Shown here in pieces: positions 45,216 through 55,140 of a stretch of DNA of 64,000 nt. The notes beneath the pieces were generated by a model, which ran no database searches, had not been told where the DNA came from, and worked only from the letters and a program-made list of their open reading frames with translations. The translations under genes and the position numbers were made by a program. Within the stretch, counting starts at the first letter, position 1; each line of letters opens with the position of its first letter. The stretch covers positions 124,001 to 188,000 of the forward strand of contig JAGTXO010000037.1 of the NCBI GenBank assembly GCA_019448385.1, read 5' to 3'. The stretch comes from Diacronema lutheri (lineage: Eukaryota > Haptophyta > Pavlovophyceae > Pavlovales > Pavlovaceae).

Positions 45216-47129
45216 TCACTCAGCCGCCTTGGGCGTGCGCCGTGTGGCCCGCGCCTTCGGGCTCGCCTTGGGCTCGGCGCCAGCCTGTGCGTCCATGGCC
45301 GGCTCGGCCTTCGGTTCCGCCGCGCTCGACGCGCCCGCGCCGGCCGGCGGCGCGGGCGCGGCGGGCGGCGGTGCCGGCGGAGCCCGTTTTTGCGCGGACG
45401 GCCAGCAGCACGCGAGGACGAGCGAGAGGAAGCCGACGAAGAGCGCGATGCCCACCGCGACCGGCTTGTCTGCGACGAGGTCCTGCGCGAGCTGCGCGGC
45501 GCGGTTCGCGTAGAAGACCGCCTTGTCCACCAGCTTGTCGCCCGGCCCGTCCTCCGCAGCGAGCGCGTCCGCCTTGGCCTTCGCCTCGATCGCATGTCGC
45601 ACGCCCCACGTCTGCTCGGCATACGCGCGCGCAGCCGCCTCGTCGCGCGTGATGAGCACGTTGTCGAAGAGCGTGCCATCGTCCATCGTCCATAGCTCGA
45701 AACCGACCGCGCCGATGGGCAGCAGCGAGGCGGCCGGGTTGCGGTCCTCGAAGAAGGCCGGGTTGTCGATCTGCCGCGCCTTCCACTCCCCCTTGTAGGC
45801 CGGGTTGTCGACCATCGGCGCGTACCACTTGCCCTTGTACGCCGGGTTGGCGATCATCGGTGGTTGCCACTCGCCGCACCCCGGGTTGGAGCCTGCGCGG
45901 CGGCACGACGCGCGGCAGAAAGGCGGGCGGTGATGCAAGGGCAGTGCGCGCGGGGCACGCGGAGCGAGCGGAGCGAGCGAGGCGGGGCGGTACCCGGCGC
46001 CGCGCAGGCTGCGCAGAGTTGGCCGCGCCGCATGCGCGCGCACAGAGCGGGTTCTTGACGAGCGGCGCCTCCCACTCGCCGTCCTCCTCCGAATCCCAGT
46101 CGGCGGGCATCGTGGCGGCCGGGTCGGCGATCATCTCGGGCGCGTCGTCGTGCCAGCCCTCCGGCTTGGACGCCTGCGCGCGCGCGCGGATCGCGGGCGG
46201 ACGTGGCGCGGTCGGCGTCGTGTGTGCGCGCAGCGCTGCGCCGGCGACGGCAGCCGCGACGCGCAGCGCGGCGCGGCGCGGCGCGGCACGTGGCGCGCGC
46301 GCACCGCCGGGTCGGCGATCTGGTACGGCGCGTCCTCGTCCCAGTCGTCCGGCTTGCGCGCGTCCGGGTCTGCAACCATCCGCTCGTCGACCCAGTCGGC
46401 AGGCTTCGCGTCGGTCGGGTCGTCGATCTGCTTGGGCGGGTTGACGGGCGGGTCAAAATCGTCGAGAAGCGAGAACTCGCCCGCGGTCTCGTTGTCGATC
46501 GCGATGCGCAGCTTGTTGTCCGGCAGCAGCACGAACGTGTAGAGGTGCGTCTGCACGACGCGCTCGGCGGTCGGCGGCAGCGGCGGCGTCTCGCGCAGGT
46601 GGTGCTCGACGAGGTCGCCGGTGACGGGGTTGCGGAACTTGAAGATGAAGTGCACCTTGCCCGCATTCGCGCACTTGTCCGGCCCAAACATGATCGAGTA
46701 GGGCGTCGGCTCCTCAAACTGCGCGCCATCGAAGGACGCGTCGACGTGCAGCAGCTTGACGTACGCGCCGCCGCACTCGAGGCCGCCCTTGAGCGAGACC
46801 TCGTACTGCACGACGAGCGGCTGCTCGGCCGTGGCAACCGGCTCGTCAAGCTTGCGCGTGAGCCCATACCGGTGCGCCTTGGCTGGCATCGTCAGCCCGA
46901 CGTCACCCGGGATCGCGTCCAGCTTATACGGCTCGGCGGCAAACTTGCCCGTGTACACCTCCTTTTGCGAGTAGGTCCAGCGCGACGCCCAGTCGCCCTG
47001 GAAGGTCTCGAGGAAGGCGATCGCGCCCGACGGAGTCGGTGGCGTGTACTCCTCCGCAAGCGCCGACGCAAGAGCTGCCGCCCAGAGCGCCAGCGCCATG
47101 CGCCGCCGCTGACGTGGCATCCAGACCAT
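45216..47129 (-). CDS. CNX: Calnexin, ER lectin chaperone
   Basis: Exons 47129-46305, 46173-46044, 45892-45216 fit GT-AG (543 aa). An N-terminal signal peptide ([18 protein letters not shown], starting 11 residues after the first Met) is followed by the lectin domain ([30 protein letters not shown]), the Pro-rich arm with type-1 repeats ([63 protein letters not shown]) and type-2 repeats ([18 protein letters not shown] and two more), the second lectin part ([20 protein letters not shown]), one membrane helix ([20 protein letters not shown]) and a cytosolic tail rich in Ala, Pro and Lys. Calnexin retains monoglucosylated glycoproteins for folding. The splice at 46044/45892 recreates the conserved NPxCxxxPGCGEW. 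Confidence 0.95.
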
Positions 47130-47199
47130 CTCGGCGCCAAAAACAGATTTTAAAAGCCATCGCCTATGGGTACTCCATCCGTCGCTACGTCCGGGTTGG

Positions 47200-47530
47200 C
47201 TACTCGCCGCCGTCGTCGTCGTCGGCGGCGGCGATCGCGATCGCGCGCGCAGTCACCGCGTCGTCCGCCCGATCGCCATGTGCAACGCCCACGCCACGCG
47301 CGAGCGCGAGCGCAAAGCGCGGCACACCGACCTGCGCAGACGCGCTCGACGCGAGGCTGACCGCGCGCTCGTCAAGCTGTGCGGCCACGTCGATCGCGAG
47401 GGCAGCGACATGCTTGTCCGCGCACTGAGCGCCGCGCACGAGCAGCGCGCAAAGCGCTTCAAACGGTTCGCCGCCCAGCTGCTGCAGCCGCGCCGAGCGG
47501 ACGCGCGCCGCGAGCTCGCCGAGCGCCTAT
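47200..47530 (-). CDS. Possible terminal exon of an unrecognised gene
   Basis: A minus-strand open frame of about 109 codons directly after an AG (in TATATAG) that could be a splice acceptor, ending with a stop at 47200. It reads as amphipathic helices (ARLQQLGGEPFEALCALLVR, KHVAALAIDVAAQLDERAVS, VPRFALALARGVGVAHGD) and an acidic tail. There is no ATG in frame and I cannot find upstream exons. It could equally be a truncated remnant or a chance frame; 70 bp separates it from the calnexin start. Confidence 0.3.
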
Positions 47531-47955
47531 ATACGGCGCGGTCCGGGCTGGTCCGACCAGTGTAAGGCTGAGAGTACGACCCGGGTCGTTTTATCAAGGG
47601 TTAAAAGCCAGCCAATGAGCGCTCGAGGGGTCGGAGCGAGGCTTAGGACGAGCCTAGGGCCGAGACCCCCCTCCGACCGGCCGATTTTGAGTAGAATTCG
47701 GGGTCGAGCGGGCGCGGCGGACGGAGGGCCCGAGCCGGGCCGACGGAGGGTCCGACCCCGGAATGCGGGCGACCGGAAGGGCTTGGGTGATTGACGCCCA
47801 GTAGAATAGAATGGCGGATTCCGGGGGGGGTCGCAACTGGCATCGCGCAAGCTGAGGCGCTCTGACTGACCGGACCGCGCCGAGTGCGCGTGCACCCCGT
47901 GGAGGGCGCGGCCAGTCGGACACCCTTCGCTACGGAGCTAGCCGCGGCATACCGT
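47531..47955. other. Non-coding stretch with a short dispersed motif
   Basis: No convincing gene. A motif near ATTC(C)GGGG...GTCG occurs three times, at about 47695 (forward), 47753 (inverted, CCGACCCCGGAAT) and 47815 (forward), twice next to AGTAGAAT. The first two form an imperfect inverted repeat around a 45-bp GC-rich centre containing two GGACGGAGGG/CGACGGAGGG units. This may be a small non-autonomous element. Confidence 0.35.
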
Positions 47956-47959
47956 GCGC

Positions 47960-49074
47960 TGCGCCGGGGCGCTACTTGCCGTTGGCCGAGCTGCGGGTGT
48001 CGCGCACGGCCGTGCTGCGCAGCCAGCGCCTCGATGCGCCGGTGGCCGGAACCAGCGCCTCGACAGCATGTTGGCTCACTTGGGCTCGGTGCGCGGCTCT
48101 GCCGGCGCGGGCGCGTGCGCGGGCGCGGGCGCGACGCTTCGGACTCGCTGCCCGGCTCTGCCTGTGCGGGCGCGATGCACTCGGACTCGATGCCCGGCTC
48201 TGCCTTCGTGGGCGCGGTCGCGGGCACGGGCGCGCCCTCGACCCCGTCGCGGTTGAAGACATCGAACTCGACGCACACGCCGTGGTCCTTGAAGTCGGTG
48301 GCCTCGCTGTCGTTCGCGTAAGCCTCGGGCGAACTCGCAACGAGCGACGACATCTCGGCGTGGAGCCAGCACATCTCATGCTGCACCGCGTGTTCAGGTT
48401 CTCGAGCGCTCCGTTGAAAGAGTCACTCCCACAGAGGCGCTCGCTGCACCACACCAGATAGCCATCGAGCTTGTGAGCGTGCTCGTGCGCCCGTGCGAGG
48501 TCCTTGAGGAGCGCGTCGGCGCGCGCGCACATGCCGTCGCATGATTTGGCCGGTGTCATGCTGTGCTTCCAAGGCCTGGTGCTCGGCGTTGAGCGTGTCG
48601 TGATCCATGCGAACGAGCTGCAACCAGCTGCAGCAGCCGCGCGACGCCGCTGTCGCCGACGATGCGCTGGAGCATGTGGCCCATGAGGTGCGCGCGGCAC
48701 GTGGCGAGCGCGACATTCTTGCGCAGCAGCGCGAGGATCCGGGCGCCGCGGACGAGCCGGCCCATGCACTTGAGCGCGTAGATTCGGCCGCACATGCACG
48801 CGCCGACGACCGAGTCGGCGGGCCCGCCGTCGAGCCAAAAGTTGGCCTCGGCCGCATCGCGGCGGCGGGCGACGCGCCGCAGGATGCGCACGCGGTAGTG
48901 CCGGTCGACGAGCAGCTCGTCGCCGAAGATCTCGTCGGGCAGCAGCACGGAGAAGTTCTGAGGGTACATGTTGTGCGAGCGTGCACGCGACGAGATCTCG
49001 TCGGGCGTGCCGTCCATTCGTTCTGAGCAGAGCGCGTCGGACCGGCAGACAGACGATGCAGCGCGCGAAGGCAC
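47960..49074 (-). pseudogene. Unrecognised coiled-coil protein gene, frame not continuous
   Basis: On the minus strand a coherent protein-like sequence can be followed but it moves between frames at about three places, with no good splice sites there, so it is either a decayed gene or poorly sequenced. Parts in order: MYPQNFSVLLPDEIFGDELL and DRHYRVRILRRVARRRDA near 48970-48840; CMCGRIYALKCMGRLVRGA; a helical DHDTLNAEHQALEAQHDTGQ; LKDLARAHEHAHKLDGYLVW near 48500; and HEMCWLHAEMSSLVASSPEA followed by GVCVEFDVFNRDGVEG near 48250. I do not recognise the family. The start of the window's degraded region coincides with this gene. Confidence 0.4.
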
Positions 49075-49319
49075 CTGCAGCGCGCGGCGTGGCCTCGCGT
49101 GCCGTCACGAAGCCGCCTGCGCGCACTGCGGAGGCGGCGAGCGCGACGAGGGCGGGCGCGGACGAGGTGCTGAGCGGCGTCACGTACGCGCCCTCGCCCG
49201 CCGAGCTCGACGCCGCGGCGCTGACGATGCGCGCGGCGTACCACACCGACCGCCTCTTGAGACGATGCGCGGCGCCTGCGGAGGACTTATCCTACACCCT
49301 ACACTATGTAAATACTTAG
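49057..49319 (+). CDS. Short open frame ending in a repeat cluster, probably a truncated gene start
   Basis: From ATG 49057 (MQRAKAPAARGVASRAVTK) an 87-residue frame has normal-looking composition (VLSGVTYAPSPAELDAAALT, MRAAYHTDRLLR) before it runs into the CCCTACA repeat cluster and stops. It overlaps the 5' end of the minus-strand broken gene by 18 bp. It may be the first exon of a gene whose remainder was displaced by repeats. No family is recognised. Confidence 0.35.
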
Positions 49320-49492
49320 CTGACCCGCCTGTAAGCGTCGTTAGTATGTAAATACTTAGAGAATAGATACACCCTACACTAAGTAAAAGCACTCGTATGT
49401 GAGTAACGTCACGGCTTCGAAGAAGGAATGACGTCGGGCCCAAATGTAGGGAGGGCTTGTTTTGCATCCTACACCCTACACCCTACACCCTT
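49281..49492. repeat. Telomere-like CCCTACA repeats and 25-bp micro-insertion
   Basis: Short CCCTACA (TGTAGGG on the other strand) arrays occur at 49281-49304, 49370-49380 and 49468-49492, separated by AT-rich DNA. The two left arrays share the longer string ACACCCTACACTA followed by (T/A)GTAAA. Between them a 25-bp segment at 49320-49344 (ending AAGCGTCGTTAG) is bracketed by a perfect 15-bp direct repeat, TATGTAAATACTTAG, at 49305-49319 and 49345-49359. The repeat unit differs by one base from the plant-type telomere unit TTTAGGG. Confidence 0.6.
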
Positions 49493-49604
49493 TTAGAAAG
49501 CGGCGGCGCCTCAGAGCATGGCGCCCGCCCGCTCGAGCCGGACCTCCGCGCAGCCGGACTCGCCCCGCCCCGGGCTGCTCTGGCTGGGCGACGTCGTGCG
49601 CGCC

Positions 49605-50090
49605 TCAGAACGCCGCGCTCGCCACGCGCACGTGGCCCTCGTCCGGGTCCGGCTCGGGCGCCGCGTCGCGCACCGAGCGCGACGCGGCCTCGACGCCCGG
49701 CGTTTCGGCACGCGAGGCGACGGATGCCTCGTCCGGCCGGCCCCACGGCAGCTGCAGCTCGAGCTGGCGCTGGATGATGCGCGGCGTCGCCACGCGCCCG
49801 TGCTGCACCTCGCGACGTCGCGCGCGCACGTAGAGCACGATCGCCACCGAGCCGCTGAGGCCCATCATCGCGCCGAGCAGCACCGACACTGTGGTCTCCT
49901 TGTCTGCTTGGGCGCGAACGGAAAACGCGCGAAGGGTGGCGACGAAGATCGTTGGGTTGGGTTGGGCCACCGGCTCCCGAGGGTTGCTTGTGGCGCTCGA
50001 CTGACCGTTGGCCCAGCTTTTTTTTCTCTCGAACCCACTGTGGAGCCGCCTGCAGCATGATCTCCCGCGCAAAACGACCATGGCCGCCAT
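49605..50090 (-). CDS. Possible small single-pass membrane protein
   Basis: A minus-strand frame starting at about 50090 (MAAMVVLRGRSCCRRLHSGF) with 161 residues. It has one hydrophobic helix (VSVLLGAMMGLSGSVAIVLYV) followed by a basic stop-transfer cluster (RARRREVQHGR) and an acidic, Ser-rich tail. The leader is Arg-rich like an organelle targeting peptide. Its 5' end overlaps the plus-strand virus-like frame by about 10 bp. No family is recognised, and the overlap lowers confidence. Confidence 0.4.
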   Translation of the reverse strand: MAAMVVLRGRSCCRRLHSGFERKKSWANGQSSATSNPREPVAQPNPTIFVATLRAFSVRAQADKETTVSVLLGAMMGLSGSVAIVLYVRARRREVQHGRVATPRIIQRQLELQLPWGRPDEASVASRAETPGVEAASRSVRDAAPEPDPDEGHVRVASAAF

Positions 50091-50760
50091 CGACCTGCGC
50101 GCCTTCGACGCGGCGCTCGTCAACTGCGAAATCGTGAGCACGCGGCCGGTCAAGCCGAACGAGAAGGCGCGCACGGTCGTCAAGCTGAGCTACGGGCCGT
50201 CGCGCCGCGCGCTCGCCTTCGTCACGCCGCCCTGCGTCGTCGACTGGCCCGAGCTCACGGGCGACGGCAACTTTGGCACCACGGACGGGCCGACGGACGT
50301 CGACAAGGCGGCGTACACGGCCGGCGTGACCGACAAGGAGCTGCCGATTGAAGGCGCGCCGCTCGCGCAGATGGACGCCTACTTTGGCGCCCTGCGCGCC
50401 ATCGACGATCAGCGCGTCGAGACGATGCACGCGCGCCAGAAGGAGCTGCTCAACACGCGCGGCCTCTCGAAGGAGGAGGTGCGCGGCAAGGTCTCGCCCA
50501 CCGTCAAGCCCAAATATCAAGGACGGCACGCTCGCGTACACGCGGCTGAACATGTCCACGCGCACGTTCACGTGGGCGGGCTCCGAGCGCGTCGTGCCGC
50601 TCGTCGACGCGCGGCGCAAACCGGTCGACGAGATCCGGCACGAGGACGTCTGCGCCATCGCCACGCAGCTCGACTGCGTCTACACGGGGCTCACGGGCTC
50701 GATGTTTGGCACCTAGTGGAACGTGTGCGGGGTCATGCTCCTGAAGCGCGCCGAGCAGCG
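50080..50760 (+). other. Fossil of a giant-virus-like protein (DUF5871-like)
   Basis: A protein-like sequence starting MAAIDLRAFDAALVNCEIVS. Its layout (an Asp/Phe start, VVKLSYG, a TPP segment, a middle YFGALRAIDDQRVETMHARQ, KVSPTVKP, and an end with TGLTGSMFG next to WNVCGVMLLK) resembles a conserved protein of nucleocytoplasmic large DNA viruses that I recall as DUF5871, possibly a single-strand DNA binding protein. It is not one continuous frame; it appears broken, with about two breaks. The similarity is by pattern only. Age cannot be fixed, but the decay implies it is not recent. Confidence 0.45.
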
Positions 50761-52460
50761 GCCGCAGCCCGGCTCGGACGCCTTCGCCTCGTGCGGCGTG
50801 CCCGCCTGGGCCGACACGTTCGACTCCACGGGGCTGTACGTGCCCGACGAGCGCGAGCGCGCGGCGGCGCTCGCGGCGGTGGCCGGTCTGCGCACGGCGC
50901 GCGCGCCGGCCGGGCCGGGCGGGCGCGAGCTCGCGCGCGCGCAGGGCTACGATCGCGCCGAGCGGGCTGCGAGCGCGGCGGCGGCGCGCGCGGCGATGGC
51001 CGAGGGCGGCCAGCAGCGCGCGCTCCACGGCGCGGTCGTCGACTCGGCGCTGCGCGGCGTGGGCGACCGGCTGCATCTTTGCGACGCGCCGGGTGGCACG
51101 GGCAAGACGTTCGTCGAGCGCGCCATCATCGCCGCCGTGCGCGCGGATGGGCACGCGGTCGTCGTGGGCGCGTCCTCGGGCGTCGCCGCCACGCTGCTGC
51201 CCGACGGCCGCACCTTCCACTCGACCTTCAAGGTGCCCGGCGGTGCCGACTCAGACGGGCAAGCCGTTCAATGGCGTGCCGCGCTCCGAGCGCGGGCGCT
51301 CCCTGGCCGCCGCGGCGGCTGGCCGTGTGGGACGAGGCGCCGATGCAGACGCGGTGCCACCTTGACTCGCCTGATCGGTGTTTGCGCGACGTGACGGGCG
51401 TCGACGAGCGCTTCGGCGGCGAGACGTTGCTGCTCGCCGGCGACTTTCGCCAGTGCTTGCCGGTGGCGCGGCGCGGCTCGCGCGCGCGGATCGTGCGCTC
51501 CTGCCTCAAGTACTCGGCGCCGTGGCAGCACGATCGGCAGCACGCCTTGGTCGAGAACTTTCGCGCCTCGAGCGCGGCGCGCGACACGGGCGACGCGCTC
51601 GGCGCGGGCGAGTGGGCGGAGCTGCTGCGCAGCCCCGGCGACGGCGCCTTTCCCGCGGCGGTGCCGTCTGCCGGGGCCATGCCCGGCGCATTCCCGCTCG
51701 ATCCCGTGCAGCTGCCCGAGGCCGTCGGCGGCGTCCCCATCCGCGAGGGCTCGGCCTACCCGACGGAGCTCGTGACGACTTTGTCCACGGCTCGGCGTGT
51801 TGGACCGACGACGGCTCGCTGTGCGACCGCGCGGTGCTCTGCGCCAAGCAGACGGACGTGGCGCGGATCAACTGGCTGGTGATCGGCCGCTTCCCGGGCG
51901 CGGCGGCGAGGTGCGAGTCGGCGGACGAGCTGGCGCGACGACGTAGCGGGCGGGCAGATTGCGCTGGCGTCGGTCGAATTCCTCGACTCGCTCGAGCACG
52001 CGCAGATGCCGCACCGCGTCCTCGACCTGAAGCCCGGGATGGTGGTGATGCTGCTGCGCAACCTCTCGCCCGGCGAGGGGCTGTGCGGCGGCACGCGGCT
52101 GATCGTGCGCGGCGTGCGCGCCGGCGGCCGGCTGCTCGAGTGCGCACGCCCCGGCGCGGCCGCCGGGCGCGACAGCACCGCGCTCATCGCGCGTGTCGAC
52201 CACCACTCGCCCGACGAGGGCGCACGTTCGCGTTTGCATGGATGCGCCGCCAGTTCCCCGGTGCGGCCGGCGTAACGAGGCGCAGGGGCAAGCGCTCGGG
52301 TGCGCGGGCGTGTGGCTCGCCGAGCCGTGCTTCACGCACGGCCAGCTCTACGTGGCCGCTTCGCGCGTCGGGCACACGTCACGCGTCCGCTTTGCGCTCG
52401 GCCCGGACCTCGTGACGCGCAGCGTCGTCTTCAAAGAGGTGCTCCGCGCGGTCAGCGGTG
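50761..52460 (+). other. Fossil PIF1-type helicase, virus- or Helitron-like
   Basis: PIF1-family helicase motifs appear in order across about 1.6 kb: Walker A DAPGGTGKTFVERAII, then VVVGASSGVAATLL and GRTFHSTFKVP, Walker B-type AVWDEAPMQ, LLLAGDFRQCLPV, a motif IV-like VENFRASS, and a C-terminal LYVAASRVG that matches the HGQLYVA.SRV end of PIF1 proteins. This type occurs in Helitrons and in large DNA viruses. It follows the virus-like protein on the same strand, so both may come from one inserted element. The gene is broken, with several breaks. Confidence 0.7.
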
Positions 52461-53140
52461 GCGAGGCGGCGGCGGCGGCGCTCGCCGCGGCCGCCGTCGC
52501 CGCCGCGCGCGAATGCGCGGCGGCGGCGCGCGGTGGCGGCGGGCGCGGCGGGCGCGGCGCGGCGCCGGCGGCGGGCGGCGCGCTGGCGGCGGGCGCGCCG
52601 CCGGCGCGCGGTGCTGGCCAGCACCCGCCGGCGCGACGCCCGCCGCGCCGCTCGCGGCCGACGCGCAGCCGGCGGGTGCTCGCCAGCACCGCGCGCCGCG
52701 CGACCGGCCCGCGTACCTGCGCGCCCTTCGAGGGCGCGCAGGGCGGCGCCGATGCGGCCGGCGCGCAGGGGCCTCACGCTGGCGCGCTGCCCGCCGCCGC
52801 GTGGGTCGCCGCTGCGCGCGTGCCGTCGGCGCTGCCGCCGCCCGGCGTCGCGCTCGCGCCGCAGCCGCCGCCGCCGCCGTCGCCGCCGCCTGCCGCCTGC
52901 CGGCAAGCTGGGCAAGTGCGCAGCGGCGGCGACGGCGGTGCGCGACCCGGCGAGCAAGCGGCGCGCCGCCGAGCCGGGGGCGGGCTCCGTGGGCGACGAG
53001 GCTCGCCCGCCACTCGCGCGCCAAGTGCGCCAAGTGCGCACAACGCGCCCCCCCCCCCCCCCCCCCCCCGAAGTGCGCACAACGCGCCCCCCCCCCCCCC
53101 CCCCCCGATGAATTGAATGCTCATGCCATGGCGTCGCGCC
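52461..53140. repeat. Low-complexity GC tract with long hairpin and two poly-C runs
   Basis: Directly after the helicase remnant. Arms of about 30 bp at 52603-52632 and 52668-52697 are inverted complements with one mismatch (core GCGCGGTGCTGGCCAGCACC) around a 35-bp loop; each arm holds a smaller near-palindrome. At 53035-53107 the segment AGTGCGCACAACGCG is present twice, each time followed by 20 or so C residues. The rest is GCC/GGC-rich with no supported gene. Confidence 0.6.
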
Positions 53141-54019
53141 ACGGCAGTACGCCCGTGGCCCCGGCGGCCAGCCTCGCGCCGCTACGCCGTGTCGTCGCGG
53201 CCGGCGCACACAGCGAACTGTGTTTCCGCGGCACATGCCCGGCTGCTCGCGCGCTGCAAGCTTGCCGAACTGCTCGCGCTGGAATGGCGCGTTGCGGGCG
53301 TGCCCGCGCACCGCGCGTGTGCCATGCGCGTTCCGGGAGCGCCGCGCCGCGCGCCGAAGCGGCGCGCGGCGGACGTGCGGCCTCGGGCCGAAGAGGGGCC
53401 GGCGCGACCGGCCGCGAGGCGGGCGCAGACGCTCAGCGTGCCGGTCGATGCGTCGTCCAAATCCGCGTCGGGCGGATGCGCGCCTGGGCCGGCGCTGCGT
53501 GCAGTCGGCGGGGCCCGGCCACGCGCTCGGGCGTAACGTTCGCGCCTGTTCGGCCGAGGCGCACTCGCCGTCCCCTCGCGCCGGCAACGTGCGTGCGGGC
53601 CAGCACGCAGGCAGCGTACGATGCCACGGCAGCGGCGAGCGCGTCCCCGCCGGTGTGCCGCTCGGCGCCCCGTCACGCGCAACGTGCGCGCCGCCCGCTG
53701 CATGCGCACGCATACGCGCGCTGGCAGCGTGCGCACAATTGCCCGGGCAAGATCGTCCCGCGCTCGCGCCGCCGACGCATCATTCCATGTGTCCGTTTCG
53801 GCATCTGCCACCATCCACCAGCCCTCGAAAGCCGGCTTGCGCGTGGGCGCCCGTCCGGTGCGAGAAGCGGCTCGCGTCCTCGCGCGGGGCGCCTCCGCGC
53901 CAGGCGCCCGGCGCGCGCTCGTCTTGCCGCGCCACCACGCTGATCTGCGCCCAACCCTCGCTCGCCAATTCCCCCGTCGTCCCTGCTGCGCAGCCCGCAA
54001 CAGCGCGCGCATGGCGCGT
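53141..54019. other. No supported gene
   Basis: Open frames exist in all directions because of the base composition, but all are Arg/Ala/Pro-rich and lack any recognisable domain or normal residue mix. I see no repeat or RNA gene here. Confidence 0.4.
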
Positions 54020-55140
54020 GCACGGCGCAGCGCCTTGAGCAAGTTTTACGTCGTCGGTCGGCAGCCTGTGGAAGACGCGTTTGACGGCCCGATGTGGCCG
54101 GTGAGAGTGCCCGGCGTGCCGCGTGGTGAGCGCCTGCACGGCTTGCCGGGCTCGGCGCGCGCCCAGCCAGCCTCCCTCCACCCCGCCGCAAACCGTGCGT
54201 GCGCACCCCGCACACCCGGCGCTGCGCGGCGCGGCGCAGGCGCGAAGAACGAGGGCAACGCGTGCTACACGACGTCCTTATGCAATCGCTCTTCGCCCTG
54301 AACGTGCTCCGTGCGATGCTTCGCTCCGCTTCGCGCCGTGCCAACAGCGTCGAGAGGGCGCGTTTTCGGGACTTTGGCTCGCTGATCGAGGACACCAGGG
54401 CGCCGACACGGCTGTGTCTTGTGCCCGTCATCGACGTCATCTCGGGCCGTGGCGCGCGAAGGACGCCGCAGGATGCCGCTGAGTTCTTCCGGTTGCTGCT
54501 CGGCCGAGTGCCCGGGCTCGCTGCGGCCTTCGAAGCCGACACACGCGTCGGGCCAGTGCTCGAGCAGATCGCCGTGCCTTCAGAGTCCGGCGAGGGCGTC
54601 GCCGTACTCGTCAGCATCGGCGGCGATGCGGCGCGCGCGCTTGCACACGCTCTGGGGGGCGCCGCTGGGCCGCCGCGGGATGGCCACACGAACGCGGGCC
54701 ACTCGGGCGTGCTCACGCCAGCCAGCATTGCTGTCGAGGCGCCGCGCACGACGCGCGGCAATGCCCCGCAGTGCAAGAACAACCGCGCGCTCGTGTGCGC
54801 GCCGCGGCTGCTACTCGGCGGGCGCGACCACCTCCTCGTCGCCGGCGTGGTGCACGCGGGCGAGGGGCCGATGAGCGGGCACCTTGTCGCCATCGTGCTC
54901 CGCAACGAGGCTTGGCTTCCGTGCGACGACTACAACGTGCGGCGGCGCGCACGGTCGCTCGGTGCCGCGACCGGCGGTCGAGCGCAGCCGCAACCGCCCC
55001 GTCCTCCCGCGCGGCACGCGCGCGTGGCCTGAAAGCTCGCGCGCGCGCCTGCCGCACGCACGCGCGTTGCCCGCGCAGATCTACAACGTGCCTGGGTCCG
55101 ACGCGCTGGCGTGGGCAAGTGGTGCGAGCATGCTCTTTTA
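54020..55140 (+). pseudogene. USP-like ubiquitin peptidase (C19), frame not continuous
   Basis: Motifs of ubiquitin-specific proteases occur in order: KNEGNACYTTS (the Cys box, normally N-GNTCYMNS) just after an AG at about 54239, then MQSLFALNVLRAML, RRTPQDAAEFFRLLLGR (the QDA.EFL box), and MSGHLVAIVLRNEAWLPCDD (the His box GHY with a downstream Asp pair). A later segment SDALAWASGASMLFYSRL near 55100 matches the family's terminal A..LFY strand after a possible intron. The Cys and His needed for catalysis are present. The reading frame shifts by one base between the Cys box and the following helix, so it is a pseudogene or contains a sequencing error. A leading segment SKFYVVGRQPVEDAFDG may be an earlier exon. 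Confidence 0.6.

Noticed and set aside
49281-49492. True chromosome end
   Set aside because: Arrays are only a few units long, the unit is not a canonical telomere repeat, and sequence continues for 14 kb.
53182-54042. Minus-strand gene of 286 codons
   Set aside because: Arg/Ala/Ser/Pro-rich throughout and without recognisable secondary-structure pattern or domain.
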